Shown here: in pieces, positions 1 through 6,928 of the stretch | Numbering within the stretch: position 1 is the first letter of the stretch | Layout of the letters: each line of letters opens with the position of its first letter | DNA from: Dasania sp051277005 | GTDB taxonomy: Bacteria; Pseudomonadota; Gammaproteobacteria; Pseudomonadales; Dasaniaceae | Assembly: GCA_051277005.1 (NCBI GenBank) | Contig: JBNMPS010000079.1 | Location: 1 to 12,778 of the forward strand | Direction of reading: 5' to 3' | DNA length: 12,778 nucleotides | Made by a program: the position numbers and the translations under genes | Notes under the pieces: model-generated | Seen by the model: the letters and a program-made list of their open reading frames with translations, nothing else | Told to the model about the DNA's origin: nothing | The model's database searches: none

Positions 1-495
1 AGCTTGATGGACTATGTTGGGCTGCCCATTAAACGCAGCCTGCCACTCATGATCGATAAGCTTGTTGAGTACGACCTGAAAGATAGAATTAAAATTATCG
101 TTTCAGGTAAGTTAATTAACCCCAGCGAAGTGGCTTGGGCAATTTGCATGGGCGCTGATTTTGTCACTTCTGCTCGTGGTTTTATGTTTGCCTTAGGTTG
201 TATACAAGCCCTGCAATGCAATAAAAACACCTGCCCTACCGGCATCACCACCCATAACAAAGATTTACAACGCGGCCTTGACCCCACCGATAAAGCCGAG
301 CGTGTTTATAACTATGCCTCACAATTGCAATATGAAGTCGGGACCATTGCCCACGCTTGCGGCGTCAAAGAAGCTCGTAGTTTAGGCCGTAAACACGCAC
401 ATATTATTAATTCTGATGGCATGCCTGAATCGATGGAAGAGCAATTTCCCACACCCAAAGTTCGCGAAAATTTAATTGCCTCATCACAAATATAA
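1..495 (+). CDS. FMN-binding glutamate synthase-like protein, C-terminal part (5' truncated)
   Basis: The reading frame is open from base 1 and ends at TAA 493-495, so this is the C-terminal ~164 residues of a longer protein cut by the window edge. It matches the end of the glutamate synthase FMN-binding domain family (Glu_synthase). It shows SGKLINPSEVAWAICMGAD, the ARGFMFALGCIQALQCN stretch and NTCPTGITTHN. Three cysteines (codons at 199, 217 and 232) have the C-x5-C-x4-C spacing that binds the 3Fe-4S cluster in GltB. The ATG at 7 is internal, not the start. Family members are stand-alone GltB-like oxidoreductases of often uncertain substrate, lacking the glutaminase domain of true GltB; the absence of that domain cannot be checked here. 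The antiporter gene begins 20 bp downstream on the same strand, suggesting co-transcription. The family call is secure; the exact reaction is not. Confidence 0.88.
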   Translation, partial: SLMDYVGLPIKRSLPLMIDKLVEYDLKDRIKIIVSGKLINPSEVAWAICMGADFVTSARGFMFALGCIQALQCNKNTCPTGITTHNKDLQRGLDPTDKAERVYNYASQLQYEVGTIAHACGVKEARSLGRKHAHIINSDGMPESMEEQFPTPKVRENLIASSQI

Positions 496-515
496 AAAAT
501 AATTAAGGAACGGCC

Positions 516-1727
516 ATGGGTGTTGAAGTAGTTATTGGGCAGGTTCTACTCATTGTCGCCCTCGCCATTTGTGGTTTAATTCTCAACCGTACTTTAAAAA
601 TTGATAACAGTTTAGGCTGCCTTTTAGCCGGTGTCGCTGCGGGCTGGCTAGTGCCGCAAATGGGTATTGATACAGGTATTAGAGCCAGTAACTTACAAGA
701 TCTGGTTTTTTACTTGCTGCTACCCATACTCATTTTTGAAGCGACCTGGCATATCAATCCCAGTGACTTACGGCGCTGGCTTAAGCCTATTTTATTACTG
801 GCTATTATCGGCGTGGCACTTAGCACCTTATTTAGCGCCACGCTCATCTACTACGGCATTAACCACCCAACGGGCTTCCCCTGGGCGGCAGCGTTAATTT
901 GTGGTGTTATTTTGGCCACAACCGATGCCACTATCACCACCGAAAAACTCGAGCAACAAAAAGCCCCTAAAGGTTTAGTCACCTTAATTAAAGGTGAGAG
1001 CTTATTCAGCGATGCGACGACCATTGTTTTATTTTCGTTAATTATCGCTATTGCAACCCGCAACACGGGCCAACAAGAATTATCTGTTGCGAGCTTTTTT
1101 ATCAGCACTTTTTTAGGGGGATTAGTCCTGGGGGGCATTATTGGCTTAGTGGCAGCGATACTCACGCTGTTATTAGCAAGCCAATCCACCACCCGTATCG
1201 TTTTATTATTTGTCGCTTTGGCTAGTTTTTATATAGCCCAAAACGTATTTGAAGTGTCGGGGATTATGTCCGTTATGGGAACCGCCATTGTCGCTAGGCG
1301 ATGTTTAAACGAAAAAGAACATCCTTTTTTGCTGGGCTCAGATGCCAACTGGCATTGGTTAGCACTGTTATTCAGCAGTGTATTATTTGTGTTAATGGGT
1401 TTAGTTATCACCCCTGACATGTTCAGCCATCAGTGGCTGGCGATCATTATTGGTATAGGCGCTGCACTGCTAAGCCGAAGCGCCACAATATTTTTATGCA
1501 GCTTTGCTAGCCAACCTCTTAGTCGCGCTATTAATAAAAGCTGGCAGCCCATTTTGATTTGGGGACATTATCGAGGCGTTGTGGCGATTGCACTAGCGCT
1601 ATCGTTACCCACCTCATTAAGTTACTGGTGGACGATTCAATCGATTGTGTTTGGTGTGGTGTTATTTAATTTAGTGGTACAGGCGCCATCTTCGAGATGG
1701 TTTATCAATAAAATCAATGACGATTAG
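516..1727 (+). CDS. Cation:proton antiporter, CPA1/NhaP type
   Basis: This 403-residue, very hydrophobic protein has about a dozen predicted membrane segments, close to the usual length of compact NhaP-type Na+(K+)/H+ exchangers of the inner membrane. Family motifs are visible. Around residues 134-141 ATTDATIT corresponds to the ATDP-like unwound helix. GESLFSDAT (160-168) matches the GESLFND motif with the ion-binding Asp at 166, although SDA replaces NDG. Near the C-terminus HYRGVVAIALALSLP matches the conserved RGAVALALALSLP helix. There is no long cytoplasmic tail. AAGGA at 504-508 is a good ribosome binding site 7 bp before ATG 516. It follows the glutamate-synthase-like gene by 20 bp, so the two are probably one operon. 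Ion specificity (Na+ or K+) cannot be read from the sequence. The downstream gene is convergent. Confidence 0.9.
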   Translation: MGVEVVIGQVLLIVALAICGLILNRTLKIDNSLGCLLAGVAAGWLVPQMGIDTGIRASNLQDLVFYLLLPILIFEATWHINPSDLRRWLKPILLLAIIGVALSTLFSATLIYYGINHPTGFPWAAALICGVILATTDATITTEKLEQQKAPKGLVTLIKGESLFSDATTIVLFSLIIAIATRNTGQQELSVASFFISTFLGGLVLGGIIGLVAAILTLLLASQSTTRIVLLFVALASFYIAQNVFEVSGIMSVMGTAIVARRCLNEKEHPFLLGSDANWHWLALLFSSVLFVLMGLVITPDMFSHQWLAIIIGIGAALLSRSATIFLCSFASQPLSRAINKSWQPILIWGHYRGVVAIALALSLPTSLSYWWTIQSIVFGVVLFNLVVQAPSSRWFINKINDD

Positions 1728-1801
1728 CTTGATATTTTCTAGCTTTGCCGCTAGGCCAGAGTAGTTGAATTAAATTGACCGTAATAGCAAACTACCCATA
1801 C

Positions 1802-1837
1802 GGGTTTGTCATTGTGAATTTATTTAACCACAAACCC
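1802..1837. repeat. Inverted repeat between convergent genes (possible terminator)
   Basis: GGGTTTGT (1802-1809) and ACAAACCC (1830-1837) are perfect 8-bp complements separated by 20 bp. They lie in the 150-bp gap between the convergent antiporter and Imm10-like genes. The position fits a bidirectional transcription end. However, the loop is long and there is no clean T-run on either side, so this is not a textbook intrinsic terminator. Confidence 0.35.
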
Positions 1838-1877
1838 ATGCGGCTTTAAACGCTATAAGTGATGGTTAAACGTCAGT

Positions 1878-2246
1878 TTAACTTACTATATTTACATCGA
1901 CCAAAGATTTAGCAAATATCGCCCTGAGCTCATTAGAGTAAGCGGCGAACGCGTTATCATCCAAGCTATAACTCACCACAAAACGCTTAACATCGGGCAA
2001 TTGATACAAACACGATTTTAAAACGATCTCTATCGTTTGAGCACTAAACACCACTGCCTCAATGACATCAAAACCACAATGTAGTGCAGTTTTATACTCA
2101 ATATAAACCCCATCATCTTCTTTGCTCCCAACCTCTACGTGTCGCTGCAAAAACACATAGTCATCATCATTGTAAAAGGCCAATACGTGATTATCGTCCT
2201 CTTGCTGATAACTCACCTCTTCGGCGTTAAAGCGTATTTCACTCAT
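1878..2246 (-). CDS. Small acidic protein, Imm10-like (putative immunity protein family)
   Basis: This is a 122-residue soluble protein without signal peptide or membrane segment, rich in Asp and Glu. The order of features recalls the Imm10 immunity family: a short N-terminal strand with Asp/Glu, then YVFLQRH (30-36), then an acidic turn and DDGVYIE (44-50). After that come alternating hydrophobic strands with IEIVL (72-76) and a C-terminal SNELRAIFA helix (104-112). The family call is from memory of the LQR...Y-x-E pattern and is moderate at best. Its ATG shares one base with the stop of the M48 peptidase gene (TAATG, base 2246), which implies translational coupling and expression with lemA/M48. 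No toxin gene of the polymorphic-toxin type is visible nearby. It may instead be a housekeeping partner of the protease that only shares the fold. Confidence 0.72.
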   Translation of the reverse strand: MSEIRFNAEEVSYQQEDDNHVLAFYNDDDYVFLQRHVEVGSKEDDGVYIEYKTALHCGFDVIEAVVFSAQTIEIVLKSCLYQLPDVKRFVVSYSLDDNAFAAYSNELRAIFAKSLVDVNIVS

Positions 2247-4237
2247 TACTCATCAATCTCTAATAGTGGCTGAGGGCAATCCATAACCGCAGCAATCGCT
2301 GCAATTACTTCTTTCTCTATCGGTTTTATTTCGCCATCATGTTTAACACAATCGGCAAAACCTTTTAATAATTTGGGTTTGAGTAAGGGGTAGCAATTGG
2401 CCAATTTATTAACCGCCTTGATAAAATCGTCCATGCCACAGCGCTCTTTATTCATCAATTCGATGTTGTACAACCCCGCCGTATTAGCTGCTCGCGAAAA
2501 GGCTCGTTGCATGTCTTGATCATCATCGTGACCAAAACGCGTTAACGCTGACAGTACCAAAGCGTATTCATTTGCCACCTGTTTGACCTGTTTATATTGC
2601 GGTTTACTGCTTTTGACTTTTTCAAACTCTGCATCAAGATAGTGCCTCACTAACTGAAACAAGCTCCATTCAAATATCTCGAACTTTTTGTCTGCCCGTA
2701 TCATCAATAACAACGTTTTTTTGAATTGCTTATATTGCGGCGCCGACATCATTTTTAAAGCGGGCATTGCTAACGCTAACAGGGGTAAACGCAATGCCCC
2801 GTCTAAACCGGCAACATCGTTTTTTATGTGCTGGCAAAGTAAACCCAAACCTTGCACCTGGGTTGCGCTGATGTAGCTCATCTGCTGCTGGCATATTGCC
2901 TCATCAGCATCTAACAACAAGCTATAAACTAAACTACTAGCCCCCAACGGCTCTTGGGCGAGCTTCTTTAACCCCTGTGGAATACCTTTGATTTGCTGCT
3001 CAGCCATTGCGACAGCGGTTACTGTAAACGCCGCATCGGGTCTTTGGCCTACCCCATTGGCCGCCGCGGCCTTATTACTTGCCACATGGGCTGCAGCGGC
3101 AACCGCAGCCATGGCTGCCTGGGCTTTACGGTCTTTTACACCATGAATAGCCGAGCCGCTCGCTTTAGGCTGCTCCACCCGCATAACACGGCTAATCATC
3201 TGCCCGTTCCAGCGGGGTTCGATTTTGCGTATCCGCTTATCTAGCGGTGGATGGGTATCAAAGCTGGCCCAGCTCCCCAAGGCCTCGGCAATAAACATAT
3301 GGCTGGTTTCATTGGCATTTGAACTAAACACGCGTGAACTACCGCTATAGCCGCCAATAATCTTTAACGCATCGGCAATGCCTTGTGGGTTACGCGTAAA
3401 CTGCACAGCGGAGGCGTCGGCTAAAAACTCACGCTCCCGGCTCACTGCCGCTTTGATGAGGCCACCAAAAAAACTCCCCAGCCAACCAATCACTAAAAAA
3501 GCCAACCCTAGGGCCATCACCTTGGCATTGCCCGATCGCCTTGTTGAATGATAAGAGCGATGCCCGCCTCCAGAACGCATTAATAATTCACCCACACTGC
3601 CCACAAATAATATACCGCTCAGCAGGGTAATCATTTGCAGGTTTAGGCGCATATCACCGTTAAGGATATGGCTGAACTCATGGGCCACAACACCTTGTAA
3701 TTGCTCACGGTCAAACTGCTCAACCGCCCCTTGAGTTACACCAATCACCGCGTCTGACGGGGTTTTCCCCGCAGCAAAGGCATTAATACCCTTCTCGCCC
3801 TGTAATAAATAGACCGCAGGTACAGGCATACCCGAGGCTAAAGCCATTTCTTCGACAACATTCAACACGCGCTTTTCATTGGCATTATCAGTATTGGGGT
3901 TAATACGCCTGCCGCCCAAGGATTCTGCCACCCGCTTGCCACCACCCGACAGCTGCAGCCACTTAAAACCCATGACACAGCCTAATACACCGCACACAGC
4001 CAAACTGATCTTGCCAAAGTTCTGCCAGTTAAAATAAACCGCCAAACCCGTCGCATCAGAATGCTGCAGTAGCTCTGCGGCGTGACTGTAATCTTCCATT
4101 TGGCCATCCATGACCCAAAAAGTAACCGCCACCAAAACGTTAGTAACAATAATTAAGGCAATAACCGCCGCCATAAACAGCACGACTAACCATTTAGTAT
4201 TGCGCCGCGCCTGATCTTGCTCAGAGAAAAAATTCAT
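2246..4237 (-). CDS. M48 family membrane zinc metallopeptidase with long C-terminal extension
   Basis: This is a 663-residue HtpX/Ste24-related inner-membrane protease. Two N-terminal membrane segments (about 16-42 and 76-96) precede the peptidase domain. INAFAAG (151-157) and the zinc site VVAHEFSHILNGD (183-195; ligands H186 and H190, catalytic E187) follow. Two more membrane segments lie at about 200-220 and 239-262. SREREFLADASA carries the third ligand E270, and FDTHPPLDKRI (326-336) closes the domain. HtpX proteins are usually ~290 residues; here an Ala-rich linker (about 365-395) leads to ~270 extra helical residues. The last part (VKHDGEIKPIEKEVIAAIA) looks TerB-like. I chose ATG 4237 because the frame upstream (to 4312) is unlike family N-termini and overlaps repeat-flanking DNA; a purine-rich AGAGGG lies ~11 bp upstream. 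It sits downstream of lemA, a common partner. Confidence 0.88.
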   Translation of the reverse strand: MNFFSEQDQARRNTKWLVVLFMAAVIALIIVTNVLVAVTFWVMDGQMEDYSHAAELLQHSDATGLAVYFNWQNFGKISLAVCGVLGCVMGFKWLQLSGGGKRVAESLGGRRINPNTDNANEKRVLNVVEEMALASGMPVPAVYLLQGEKGINAFAAGKTPSDAVIGVTQGAVEQFDREQLQGVVAHEFSHILNGDMRLNLQMITLLSGILFVGSVGELLMRSGGGHRSYHSTRRSGNAKVMALGLAFLVIGWLGSFFGGLIKAAVSREREFLADASAVQFTRNPQGIADALKIIGGYSGSSRVFSSNANETSHMFIAEALGSWASFDTHPPLDKRIRKIEPRWNGQMISRVMRVEQPKASGSAIHGVKDRKAQAAMAAVAAAAHVASNKAAAANGVGQRPDAAFTVTAVAMAEQQIKGIPQGLKKLAQEPLGASSLVYSLLLDADEAICQQQMSYISATQVQGLGLLCQHIKNDVAGLDGALRLPLLALAMPALKMMSAPQYKQFKKTLLLMIRADKKFEIFEWSLFQLVRHYLDAEFEKVKSSKPQYKQVKQVANEYALVLSALTRFGHDDDQDMQRAFSRAANTAGLYNIELMNKERCGMDDFIKAVNKLANCYPLLKPKLLKGFADCVKHDGEIKPIEKEVIAAIAAVMDCPQPLLEIDE

Positions 4238-4349
4238 CCCAGCCTGCCCTCTAATAGATAAACCATAACTCACGGCTACCTCGTTAACCTTAAACCCGCA
4301 TACCCAAAGCACTCGCTTTGCTGATGGGGCAGGCTCTATCAGATTTGGC

Positions 4350-4411
4350 CCGGTATCCAGCCAAGTCTGAAATCACTGGATTCCGGATAAGCAAAAAACG
4401 CTTTCCGGAAT
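4350..4411. repeat. REP-like intergenic element with three complementary arms
   Basis: Three related arms are present. CCGGTATCCAG lies at 4350-4360, CTGGATTCCGG at 4376-4386 (continuing ATAAGC), and GCTTTCCGGAAT at 4400-4411. The middle arm complements the left arm at 10 of 11 positions. It also complements the right arm, through ATTCCGGA / TCCGGAAT with GC/GCTT extensions, so two alternative hairpins are possible. Sequences of the type CTGGATTCCGG...TCCGGAATGAC are common interspersed repeats in proteobacterial genomes. It occupies the 292-bp gap between lemA and the M48 gene and would be part of their shared mRNA. Confidence 0.6.
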
Positions 4412-4529
4412 GACACAGTCTCTTTTTGTTTTTCATGTGGCTTACTCATCACGGGGCTGTTTGGCCCTAACCGGTGAGGCTTGCCATCCATTAGTCTAAA
4501 AATAATGGCACAGAGGTGATATTAATTAT

Positions 4530-5123
4530 TTAAAAAGAGACTTTAGGCGCAGCTTGAATCTGCACGCTATCTTCAAACTCTAGCAAGCTAGCATCTTTGA
4601 TGTGCCCAAACTTTTTGGCAAAAAACACAGGGGGGAAGGTTTGTTTATAGGTGTTGTACTCAGTAACAGAGTCATTGAAGGCCTGTCGGGCAAAGGCCAC
4701 TCTGTTTTCAGTGGTGGTTAACTCCTCTGACAGCTGCATCATGTTTTCGTTGGCCTTTAAGTCTGGGTAGTCTTCCATCACCATGCTAAATTTACCCATA
4801 GCGCCCGACAATGCGTTTTCGGCACCGGCCAGGCCTTGAATGGCGCTAGCACTGGGGTCAGCTGCCGCCCCTTTCAACATAGCCATAGCTTCGTTTCGAG
4901 CACTAATCACCGCTTCTAGGGTTTCACGCTCATGGCTCATATAGCCTTTGGCTATTTCTACCAAATTAGGAATTAAGTCATAGCGCCGCTTTAACTGCAC
5001 TTCGATTTGTGAAAAGGCATTTTCAAAGCGATTTTTTAAGGTAACCAACTGGTTATATATACCTACAATATAAAATACCAAGCCAATGACGATGACCCAA
5101 AATACGATTGTCGAGATTTCCAT
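4530..5123 (-). CDS. lemA: LemA family protein
   Basis: This 197-residue protein is close to the family's normal length. An N-terminal membrane anchor (about residues 5-24, IVFWVIVIGLVFYIVGIYN) is followed by a helical domain with the family signature. That signature comprises NRFENAFSQIEVQLKRRYDL, IPNLVEIAKGYMSHE and LEAVISARNEA. LemA proteins are membrane-anchored helical-bundle proteins of incompletely defined function, often encoded next to M48/HtpX-like peptidases or TPM-domain proteins. Here the M48 gene follows on the same strand after 292 bp, so a functional pair at the inner membrane is likely. AAGGA ends about 6 bp before ATG 5123 and supports the start. No clear sigma-70 promoter was identified, but a 13-bp palindrome lies 80 bp upstream. 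Confidence 0.93.
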   Translation of the reverse strand: MEISTIVFWVIVIGLVFYIVGIYNQLVTLKNRFENAFSQIEVQLKRRYDLIPNLVEIAKGYMSHERETLEAVISARNEAMAMLKGAAADPSASAIQGLAGAENALSGAMGKFSMVMEDYPDLKANENMMQLSEELTTTENRVAFARQAFNDSVTEYNTYKQTFPPVFFAKKFGHIKDASLLEFEDSVQIQAAPKVSF

Positions 5124-5202
5124 ATGAGTTCCTTTTTAGTTAGTGCTCAAATTTTCATTACATTATTGCTAAGGCGGATTATTCACTTATTGTTAGGCAA
5201 TT

Positions 5203-5215
5203 GATGTTAAACATC
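5203..5215. promoter_or_regulatory. 13-bp palindrome upstream of lemA (operator-like)
   Basis: GATGTT-A-AACATC is a perfect 6-bp inverted repeat around a single base. It sits 80-92 bp upstream of the lemA start, in the gap between lemA and the fliS terminator. The spacing suits a dimeric repressor or activator site. No protein is assigned, and a chance occurrence in AT-rich DNA is possible. Confidence 0.25.
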
Positions 5216-5252
5216 CCCATTAATCATAATTAACCACAAAATAGCTACCCAT

Positions 5253-5288
5253 AAAAAAAGCCACTTGCGGAAACAAGCGGCTTTTTTA
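5253..5288 (-). terminator. Intrinsic terminator downstream of fliS
   Basis: AAAAAAGCC-A-CTTG, loop CGGAAA, then CAAG-C-GGCTTTTTT form a strong stem with one A/C mismatch, flanked by A-runs and T-runs on both sides. It lies 39 bp beyond the fliS stop in the leftward direction. It would end the fliS transcript before lemA, which therefore needs its own promoter. The symmetry would also let it work in the other direction. Confidence 0.8.
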
Positions 5289-5326
5289 GAATCTTATTAG
5301 CTCACCTATACGATGAACCTAAGGCT

Positions 5327-5731
5327 TTAAACGGCTGGGGAGACCTCTAATGCGGGTATGATTTCATCCCACGCCAGCTTAATGGTGCGCAAAAGCCGGA
5401 TAGACTCTTCAATTTTTGCCACATCATTGCTGCTGTTACCTAACATCAAACAGTGGACCATATACTCATATAAGCTTGCAAGATTCGCGGGAATATCACT
5501 GTCTACATCCAGATTTAGGCTATCACTTAAACCGCCCAAAATTGAAATCGCTTTACCTAAAGCAAGACCCTTATGGTTCATATCATTACGCTGAAGAGCG
5601 CCTTTACCTTCGGCCATACGCTGTAAGGCCCCATCCATTAATAGTTGAATTAAACGGTGGGGTGAGGCACCAGACATGGCCTCATGTGCATTCACCTGTT
5701 TGTATTGATTTAATGCCTTGTTTAACGCCAT
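5327..5731 (-). CDS. fliS: Flagellar export chaperone FliS
   Basis: This is a 134-residue cytoplasmic helical-bundle chaperone that binds the C-terminal D0 region of flagellin and prevents premature polymerisation before export. Family features are ALNQYKQVNAHEAMSGASPH near the N-terminus (matching the Y-x-x-N/T...SPH-x-L pattern), RLIQLLMDGALQRM, the LGKAISILGGLSDSLNL helix and the LYEYMVHCLMLGN helix (the L-Y-x-Y-M motif). Length is normal. TGGAGC precedes ATG 5731 by 7 bp. It is encoded opposite to the flagellin array, at its far end from fliD, whereas many gammaproteobacteria have fliS directly downstream of fliD. It has its own sigma-28-type promoter at 5798-5824 and a strong terminator, so it appears to be a single-gene unit co-expressed with late flagellar genes. 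Confidence 0.95.
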   Translation of the reverse strand: MALNKALNQYKQVNAHEAMSGASPHRLIQLLMDGALQRMAEGKGALQRNDMNHKGLALGKAISILGGLSDSLNLDVDSDIPANLASLYEYMVHCLMLGNSSNDVAKIEESIRLLRTIKLAWDEIIPALEVSPAV

Positions 5732-5797
5732 AGGGCTGCTCCAATTAACATCTTATAAATATGAGCGAAAAGTTCAATTGTCAGTGTCTCTGCTTAG

Positions 5798-5824
5798 TTA
5801 ACGGCACAAGTAACAAAAGCATTA
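5798..5824 (-). promoter_or_regulatory. Sigma-28 (FliA) promoter for fliS
   Basis: On the minus strand the sequence reads TAATGCTT-N11-GCCGTTAA. The -10 element is identical to that of the fla1 promoter and the 11-bp spacer is canonical. The -35 element departs from TAAAG at one of five bases. The predicted start lies about 60 bp before the fliS ATG, matching the leader length of fla1. Confidence 0.68.
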
Positions 5825-5988
5825 GCTACTTTTAGTAAAAATTAAATTAATTTTAAAAATAATTGATTTTTACCCAAAAAGTAGTCAATACGCTCTCATC
5901 AAAATTAATATTAACTGTTATCTTTCAATTAGTTATATAAAAAAATACCCCCTTTATAAGAAACAAGAAAAAATAATTAAAAAAGTTC
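5825..5988. other. AT-rich spacer between divergent fliS and fla1 promoters
   Basis: This ~160-bp stretch is made largely of A and T runs and holds no reading frame I would defend. Together with the two promoters it makes up the 348-bp gap between fliS and fla1. It contains a perfect 8-bp inverted repeat, GTAAAAAT (5835-5842) and ATTTTTAC (5866-5873). Plausible roles are UP-element-like DNA, intrinsic bending, or binding by a nucleoid protein. None of these is shown by the sequence. Confidence 0.5.
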
Positions 5989-6015
5989 TAAAGCAATTTT
6001 AAGTAGTGCCGTTAA
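5989..6015 (+). promoter_or_regulatory. Sigma-28 (FliA) promoter for the first flagellin unit
   Basis: TAAAGCAA-N11-GCCGTTAA closely matches the FliA consensus (TAAAGTTT-N11-GCCGATAA), with exact spacing. It lies 64 bp before the fla1 start codon. It very probably drives fla1 and, by read-through of a 45-bp gap without a visible terminator, fla2 and perhaps fla3. Confidence 0.85.
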
Positions 6016-6079
6016 CCCTTTCAACGAGTCATCGCACTCAAAAACTTTTAAGCAAAAAACTTTATTGCAGGAGTCCAAA

Positions 6080-6883
6080 ATGGGACAGGTAGTAGCCACC
6101 AACATTGCTTCAATCAACGCTCAGCGTAACCTAACTAAAAGCGGTAACGACTTAGCCACCTCACTGCAAAGGCTGTCATCAGGTTTACGTATTAATAGCG
6201 CCAAAGATGATGCCGCCGGCTTACAAATCTCAAACCAACTTACCTCACAAATACGAGGCATGACGGTAGCGGCACGCAACTCCAGCGATGGTATTTCACT
6301 CGCTCAGATTGCTGAAGGCGCGATGGATGAAATCACCAACATCTTTCAGCGTATGCGTGAGCTAGCTGTTCAATCTGCCAATGGTACTAACAGCACCAAT
6401 GAGCGAGCCGCCCTTGATTCCGAATTCCAGGCGCTAGCCTCAGAGGTGACTCGTATCGCCGGTAACACACGCTTCGGTAATACCAACTTATTAGATGGCA
6501 CCTTAGATACCACCCTACAGGTGGGTGATAAAGGCGGCGAAACCATTGCCATCTCAATTTCCATCGTATCGACTATAAGTGTTGCCATTACGACGGCGGC
6601 ATCAGCAACCTCGGCAATGGCTCTACTTGAAACCGCTATTACCAACACTGACAGCAAGCGAGGCAAATTGGGTGCCATCCAAAACCGCCTAGAATCCACC
6701 ATAGCCAACGCCAACAGTATTATTGAAAACGCGTCAGCCGCCCGCTCACGTATTCGTGATGCAGACTTTGCGGTAGAAACTGCCAACTTAACCCGAGCAC
6801 AAATTCTACAACAAGCAGGCACTTCAGTATTATCTCAGGCCAATGCGATACCCCAGGGCGTGCTGTCATTATTACAGCAATAA
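6080..6883 (+). CDS. fliC: Flagellin 1
   Basis: This 267-residue filament subunit is secreted through the flagellar export apparatus and polymerised under the FliD cap. The N-terminal D0/D1 region (1-140) has QRLSSGLRINSAKDDAAGL and FQRMRELAVQSANGTNS. A short variable block covers about 159-196. The C-terminal D1/D0 region (197-266) is identical to that of Fla3, Fla4 and Fla5, and the protein ends LLQQ rather than LLQ. There is no D2/D3 insertion and no cysteine. GCAGGAG precedes ATG 6080, so the TTG at 6065, five codons upstream, is rejected as start. Its variable block (ISIVSTISVAITTAASATS) lacks the GG found in Fla3-5. It is the first gene behind the sigma-28 promoter at 5989 and begins MGQ like Fla2. 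The gene symbol is generic, since five copies exist. Confidence 0.97.
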   Translation: MGQVVATNIASINAQRNLTKSGNDLATSLQRLSSGLRINSAKDDAAGLQISNQLTSQIRGMTVAARNSSDGISLAQIAEGAMDEITNIFQRMRELAVQSANGTNSTNERAALDSEFQALASEVTRIAGNTRFGNTNLLDGTLDTTLQVGDKGGETIAISISIVSTISVAITTAASATSAMALLETAITNTDSKRGKLGAIQNRLESTIANANSIIENASAARSRIRDADFAVETANLTRAQILQQAGTSVLSQANAIPQGVLSLLQQ

Positions 6884-6909
6884 TGAGCTTTGAGCGTAGC
6901 CAAAATAGA
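6881..6909 (+). repeat. Flagellin 3' trailer repeat, copy 1
   Basis: The 29 bases starting at the fla1 stop codon (TAATGAGCTTTGAGCGTA...) match the 29 bases starting at the fla2 stop codon (7730-7758) at 21 positions. This shows that the duplication that made fla1/fla2 included trailer DNA, not only coding sequence. Confidence 0.6.
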
Positions 6910-6928
6910 TAAATAGTAGGGGAACACA

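Noticed and set aside
2688..3244. Plus-strand open frames opposite the M48 gene
   Set aside because: They lie wholly within a well-supported gene, show no domain or ribosome binding site, and read as low-quality translations.
4238..4312. Longer start for the M48 peptidase at 4312
   Set aside because: The extra 25 residues are not family-like and run towards the repeat element; MNFFSEQDQA followed by a membrane helix fits M48 proteins better.
6065..6079. Upstream TTG start for flagellin 1
   Set aside because: ATG 6080 is preceded by GCAGGAG and gives the family N-terminus MGQVVATNIAS; the extra five residues overlap the ribosome binding site.
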